Origin: Acetobacteraceae bacterium
GTDB lineage: Bacteria; Pseudomonadota; Alphaproteobacteria; Acetobacterales; Acetobacteraceae
Reading direction: 5' to 3'
NCBI GenBank assembly: GCA_003506895.1
Contig: DNXO01000023.1
Coordinates: 1-7,190 of the forward strand
DNA length: 7,190 nucleotides
A program made the position numbers and the translations under genes. Below the pieces are notes generated by a model that had not been told where the DNA came from, did no database searches, and worked only from the letters and a program-made list of their open reading frames with translations. Below are positions 5,317-7,190 of the stretch, one piece after another; within the stretch, counting starts at the first letter, position 1, and each line of letters opens with the position of its first letter.

Positions 5317-6683
5317 GCCCGAGCGACCAGCACACCCAATGCACACGACGCCAGCCTCGTTTCGGCACTGTCCGCTCGACTGGTCAGGATAATCGGCACC
5401 CTGGCGCCCAGCACCAAGCCAGCGGCCGCCGCGCCGGTCATGAAGGTGAGTTGCTTGGCGAGCATGTTACCGGCCTCCAGGTCTGGCACCAGCAGGATGT
5501 CGGCCCGTCCGGCGACCTGCGAGACAATGCCCTTTTCTCTCGCCGCGGCTTCGTTAATCGCGTTGTCGAACGCCAGAGGGCCATCCAGCATTCCGCCCGT
5601 GATCTGCCCGCGGTCGGCCATTTTGCACAGCGCCGCCGCGTCGATCGTGGACCGCATCCGGTCACTGACCGTTTCCACCGCCGCCAGGATCGCGACGCGC
5701 GGCTGGGCGATGCCTATGACGTGGGCAAGGTCGATGGCGTTCTGCACGATGCCGGCCTTGTCCATCAGGTCGGGCGTGATGTTGATGGCGGCGTCGGTCA
5801 CCAGCAACGGGCGCGGATATTCCGGCACGTCCATCAGGTAAACATGGCTGATCCGCTTCCGCGTCTTCAACCCGCCTTCCGGCACGACCACGGCATGCAT
5901 CAGGTCCGAGGTGTGAAGGTCCCCCTTCATCACGAGGCGCACCTCACCCAAGCGGACCAGGGAAACCGCACGGGCGGCGGCTTCGGCCGGATCGGCGATA
6001 TCGATCAGCTTCAGCCCGTCGATGTCAGCACCGCACTCCGTCGCGCGCTGACGAATCAGCGCGGCTGGTCCAATCAGCACAGGCACGATCAGCCCGGCGT
6101 TCATCGCCTCGATCGCACCGAGTAGCGAAAGCGCATCGACGGGGAAGACCACAGCGGTGGCGACAGCTTCGCCCTCGGCCGCTCTGACGATCATCGCCTG
6201 GGTGCGATCGTGACGGCCGACGCGTACCTCGGGCAGGATCACGCGCTTCAGGCGGATTTTTTCCGTGGGAGCTCGGACAAGCGCGCTGCCGGTGATGACT
6301 GGGGTGCCGTTCTGGTTGGTACAGAGGCAATCCAGTACCACGTCGCCCTTGGCCGCCTTTTTCTCGCGGACGGTCACTGTGGCGGTAACAGTGTCGCCGA
6401 TGCTGACCGGGTCGGTGAAACGCAAATCCTGGCCCAGGTAGATCGTGCCCGGTCCGGGCAGTTTGGTGCCCAACACCGCGGAAATCAGGCCACCGCCCCA
6501 CATGCCCTGGATGATCACATGATGGAAGATGTCGGTCGCCGCATAGGCCGGATCGACATGGGCCGGGTTCACATCGCCCGTCACGGTGGCGAACAGGTCG
6601 ATATCCCGCTGCGTGACGGCATGGGACAGGCTGGCGCTATCGCCGATGGCAAGTTCGTCGAACGTAGTGTTCTCAATGAACAT
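5301..6683 (-). CDS. Bifunctional MaoC-like enoyl-CoA hydratase / phosphate acetyl(butyryl)transferase
   Basis: This 460-residue cytosolic fusion protein joins two acyl-CoA enzymes. The N-terminal part (about 10-130) is a hot-dog MaoC/PhaJ-type R-specific hydratase, with the signature FATVTGDVNPAHVD carrying the catalytic pair Asp37 and His42. The usual HGMW is here IIQGMW, with Gln59. The C-terminal part (about 150-455) is a PTA/PTB phosphotransacylase. It shows LLVTDAAINI near 293, GPLAFDNAIN near 368, VPDLEAGNMLAKQL near 400 and GARVPIILTSRADS close to the end. The first domain would hydrate enoyl-CoA and the second exchange acyl-CoA with acyl-phosphate. An acetate kinase gene and fabI often accompany this fusion but are not in the window. 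I chose ATG 6683 because MFIENTTFDE matches the family start. A TTG at 6704 has a better ribosome-binding site and would add seven residues. Confidence 0.92.
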   Translation of the reverse strand: MFIENTTFDELAIGDSASLSHAVTQRDIDLFATVTGDVNPAHVDPAYAATDIFHHVIIQGMWGGGLISAVLGTKLPGPGTIYLGQDLRFTDPVSIGDTVTATVTVREKKAAKGDVVLDCLCTNQNGTPVITGSALVRAPTEKIRLKRVILPEVRVGRHDRTQAMIVRAAEGEAVATAVVFPVDALSLLGAIEAMNAGLIVPVLIGPAALIRQRATECGADIDGLKLIDIADPAEAAARAVSLVRLGEVRLVMKGDLHTSDLMHAVVVPEGGLKTRKRISHVYLMDVPEYPRPLLVTDAAINITPDLMDKAGIVQNAIDLAHVIGIAQPRVAILAAVETVSDRMRSTIDAAALCKMADRGQITGGMLDGPLAFDNAINEAAAREKGIVSQVAGRADILLVPDLEAGNMLAKQLTFMTGAAAAGLVLGARVPIILTSRADSAETRLASCALGVLVARAGARD

Positions 6684-6945
6684 GTCGCTGGCGCTATCAA
6701 ACAAAACAGATGTCCTTCGTGAACGTGGGTTTCGCAGAGTACCGGGGCGCATGAGGAACCCAAATGCGGTGGATCAAACCACCTGTTTACCTGCCAGCAC
6801 CGCCAAAAATCCCCGCTTGTTCAAGCATTAAATCATGAAGCTTTGGCTAAGCATGGCAGAAACGCGCGTAACGGGCTGTTTTTCGCTCGTAAGACGGCGG
6901 GTTACAGCCTAAGTGTGCGCCGCACCATCCCAAAGCCAGGACCGT
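6684..6945. promoter_or_regulatory. Divergent intergenic region between the hydratase fusion gene and typA
   Basis: Both neighbouring genes read outward, so their promoters must lie here. The centre (about 6800-6850) is AT-richer than the flanks and contains GCTTG-TT-CAAGC (6815-6826), a perfect 5-bp arm palindrome. TTGTTC (6817-6822) within it is a possible -35 toward typA, but no good -10 accompanies it. On the hydratase side are two inverted repeats: TGGGTT/AACCCA (6726-6731, 6757-6762) and GGTGG/CCACC (6768-6772, 6779-6783). On the typA side GGCTGT (6874-6879) pairs with ACAGCC (6904-6909). No gene, RNA family or terminator is recognised. Confidence 0.4.
6713..6717 (-). promoter_or_regulatory. 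AAGGA ribosome-binding site pointing to a TTG start
   Basis: On the minus strand AAGGA occupies 6717-6713, eight bases before an in-frame TTG at 6704-6702 and 29 bases before the family-like ATG at 6683. The sequence directly before the ATG has no Shine-Dalgarno match. By this signal the hydratase fusion may begin at TTG (467 residues). Confidence 0.4.
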
Positions 6946-7190
6946 ATGCAGATCCGTAACGTCGCTATCATCGCCCATGTCGATCACGGGAAGACGACTC
7001 TCGTGGACAAACTCCTCAGCCAGTCGGGCGCGTTCCGTGAGCATCAGGCCGTGACCGACCGTGCGCTGGACCGCAACGACCTTGAGAAAGAGCGTGGGAT
7101 CACCATCCTGGCGAAGTGCGCCTCGGTGGTTTGGAACGACACGCGCATCAACATCGTCGATACCCCTGGCCACGCCGATTTCGGCGGCGA
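6946..7190 (+). CDS. typA: Translational GTPase TypA/BipA, N-terminal part
   Basis: The first 81 codons are present and the gene runs off the window edge; the full protein is normally about 600 residues. TypA/BipA is an EF-G-like GTPase that binds the ribosome and supports 50S assembly, stress and low-temperature growth. The GTPase motifs are intact: the P-loop AHVDHGKTT (10-18), the switch I region EKERGITI (47-54) and switch II DTPGHADFGG (72-81). RNVAIIAHVDHGKTTLVDKL followed by LSQSG is typical of TypA, whereas LepA has IDHGKSTLADR. The start is the ATG at 6946, with AGGA at 6938-6941 four bases upstream. The neighbouring hydratase gene is divergent, so typA is probably transcribed on its own promoter in the preceding intergenic region. 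Confidence 0.95.
   Translation, partial: MQIRNVAIIAHVDHGKTTLVDKLLSQSGAFREHQAVTDRALDRNDLEKERGITILAKCASVVWNDTRINIVDTPGHADFGG

Noticed and set aside
5235..6125. Long plus-strand open frame of 296 codons antisense to the hydratase fusion gene
   Set aside because: It is a shadow frame typical of high-GC coding DNA; its translation is rich in Arg, Gln and His and has no family resemblance, while the minus strand encodes clear catalytic motifs.

Overview
The window is GC-rich bacterial chromosomal DNA. Codon use and protein signatures point to an alphaproteobacterium, most likely Acetobacteraceae/Rhodospirillales. This assignment is an inference from the style of PheT, the MaoC-PTA fusion protein and TypA; no search was possible.

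Layout. (1) Positions 1-151 hold no gene. They carry two strong inverted repeats, a compact 9-bp palindrome and a long branched hairpin, directly ahead of pheT. (2) Positions 152-2614 are a complete pheT, the phenylalanyl-tRNA synthetase beta subunit, with an unusual segment of about 27 residues inside the B5 domain. (3) Positions 2615-3080 are a gene-poor scar. It contains a minus-strand remnant of a short-chain dehydrogenase/reductase gene, a set of competing hairpins, a 91-bp palindromic repeat of the type that begins GTCAT-CGCGA, and then the leader of the next operon. (4) Positions 3081-5304 are a tight plus-strand operon of three genes joined by two ATGA overlaps: an AhpD/carboxymuconolactone decarboxylase-family protein, a ten-helix EamA (DMT) transporter and a YbfF/ABHD11-like alpha/beta hydrolase. 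(5) Positions 5301-6683 on the minus strand encode a fused MaoC-like enoyl-CoA hydratase and phosphate acetyl/butyryltransferase. It converges on the hydrolase gene, the two stop codons overlap, and a small hairpin covers them. (6) Positions 6684-6945 are a divergent intergenic region. (7) From 6946 to the window edge is the first 81 codons of typA (BipA), a ribosome-associated GTPase.

How the genes fit together. pheT and typA belong to translation. The three-gene operon looks like small-molecule handling (redox or peroxide chemistry, export, ester or amide hydrolysis), but no substrate can be read from the sequence. The hydratase-transacylase fusion belongs to acyl-CoA metabolism. I see no mobile element with a transposase, no CRISPR array, no tRNA or rRNA, and no convincing novel defence or biosynthetic system. 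The most interesting parts are non-coding: the structured pheT leader and the repeat and gene-debris region at 2615-2890. The PheT B5 insertion also deserves a look.
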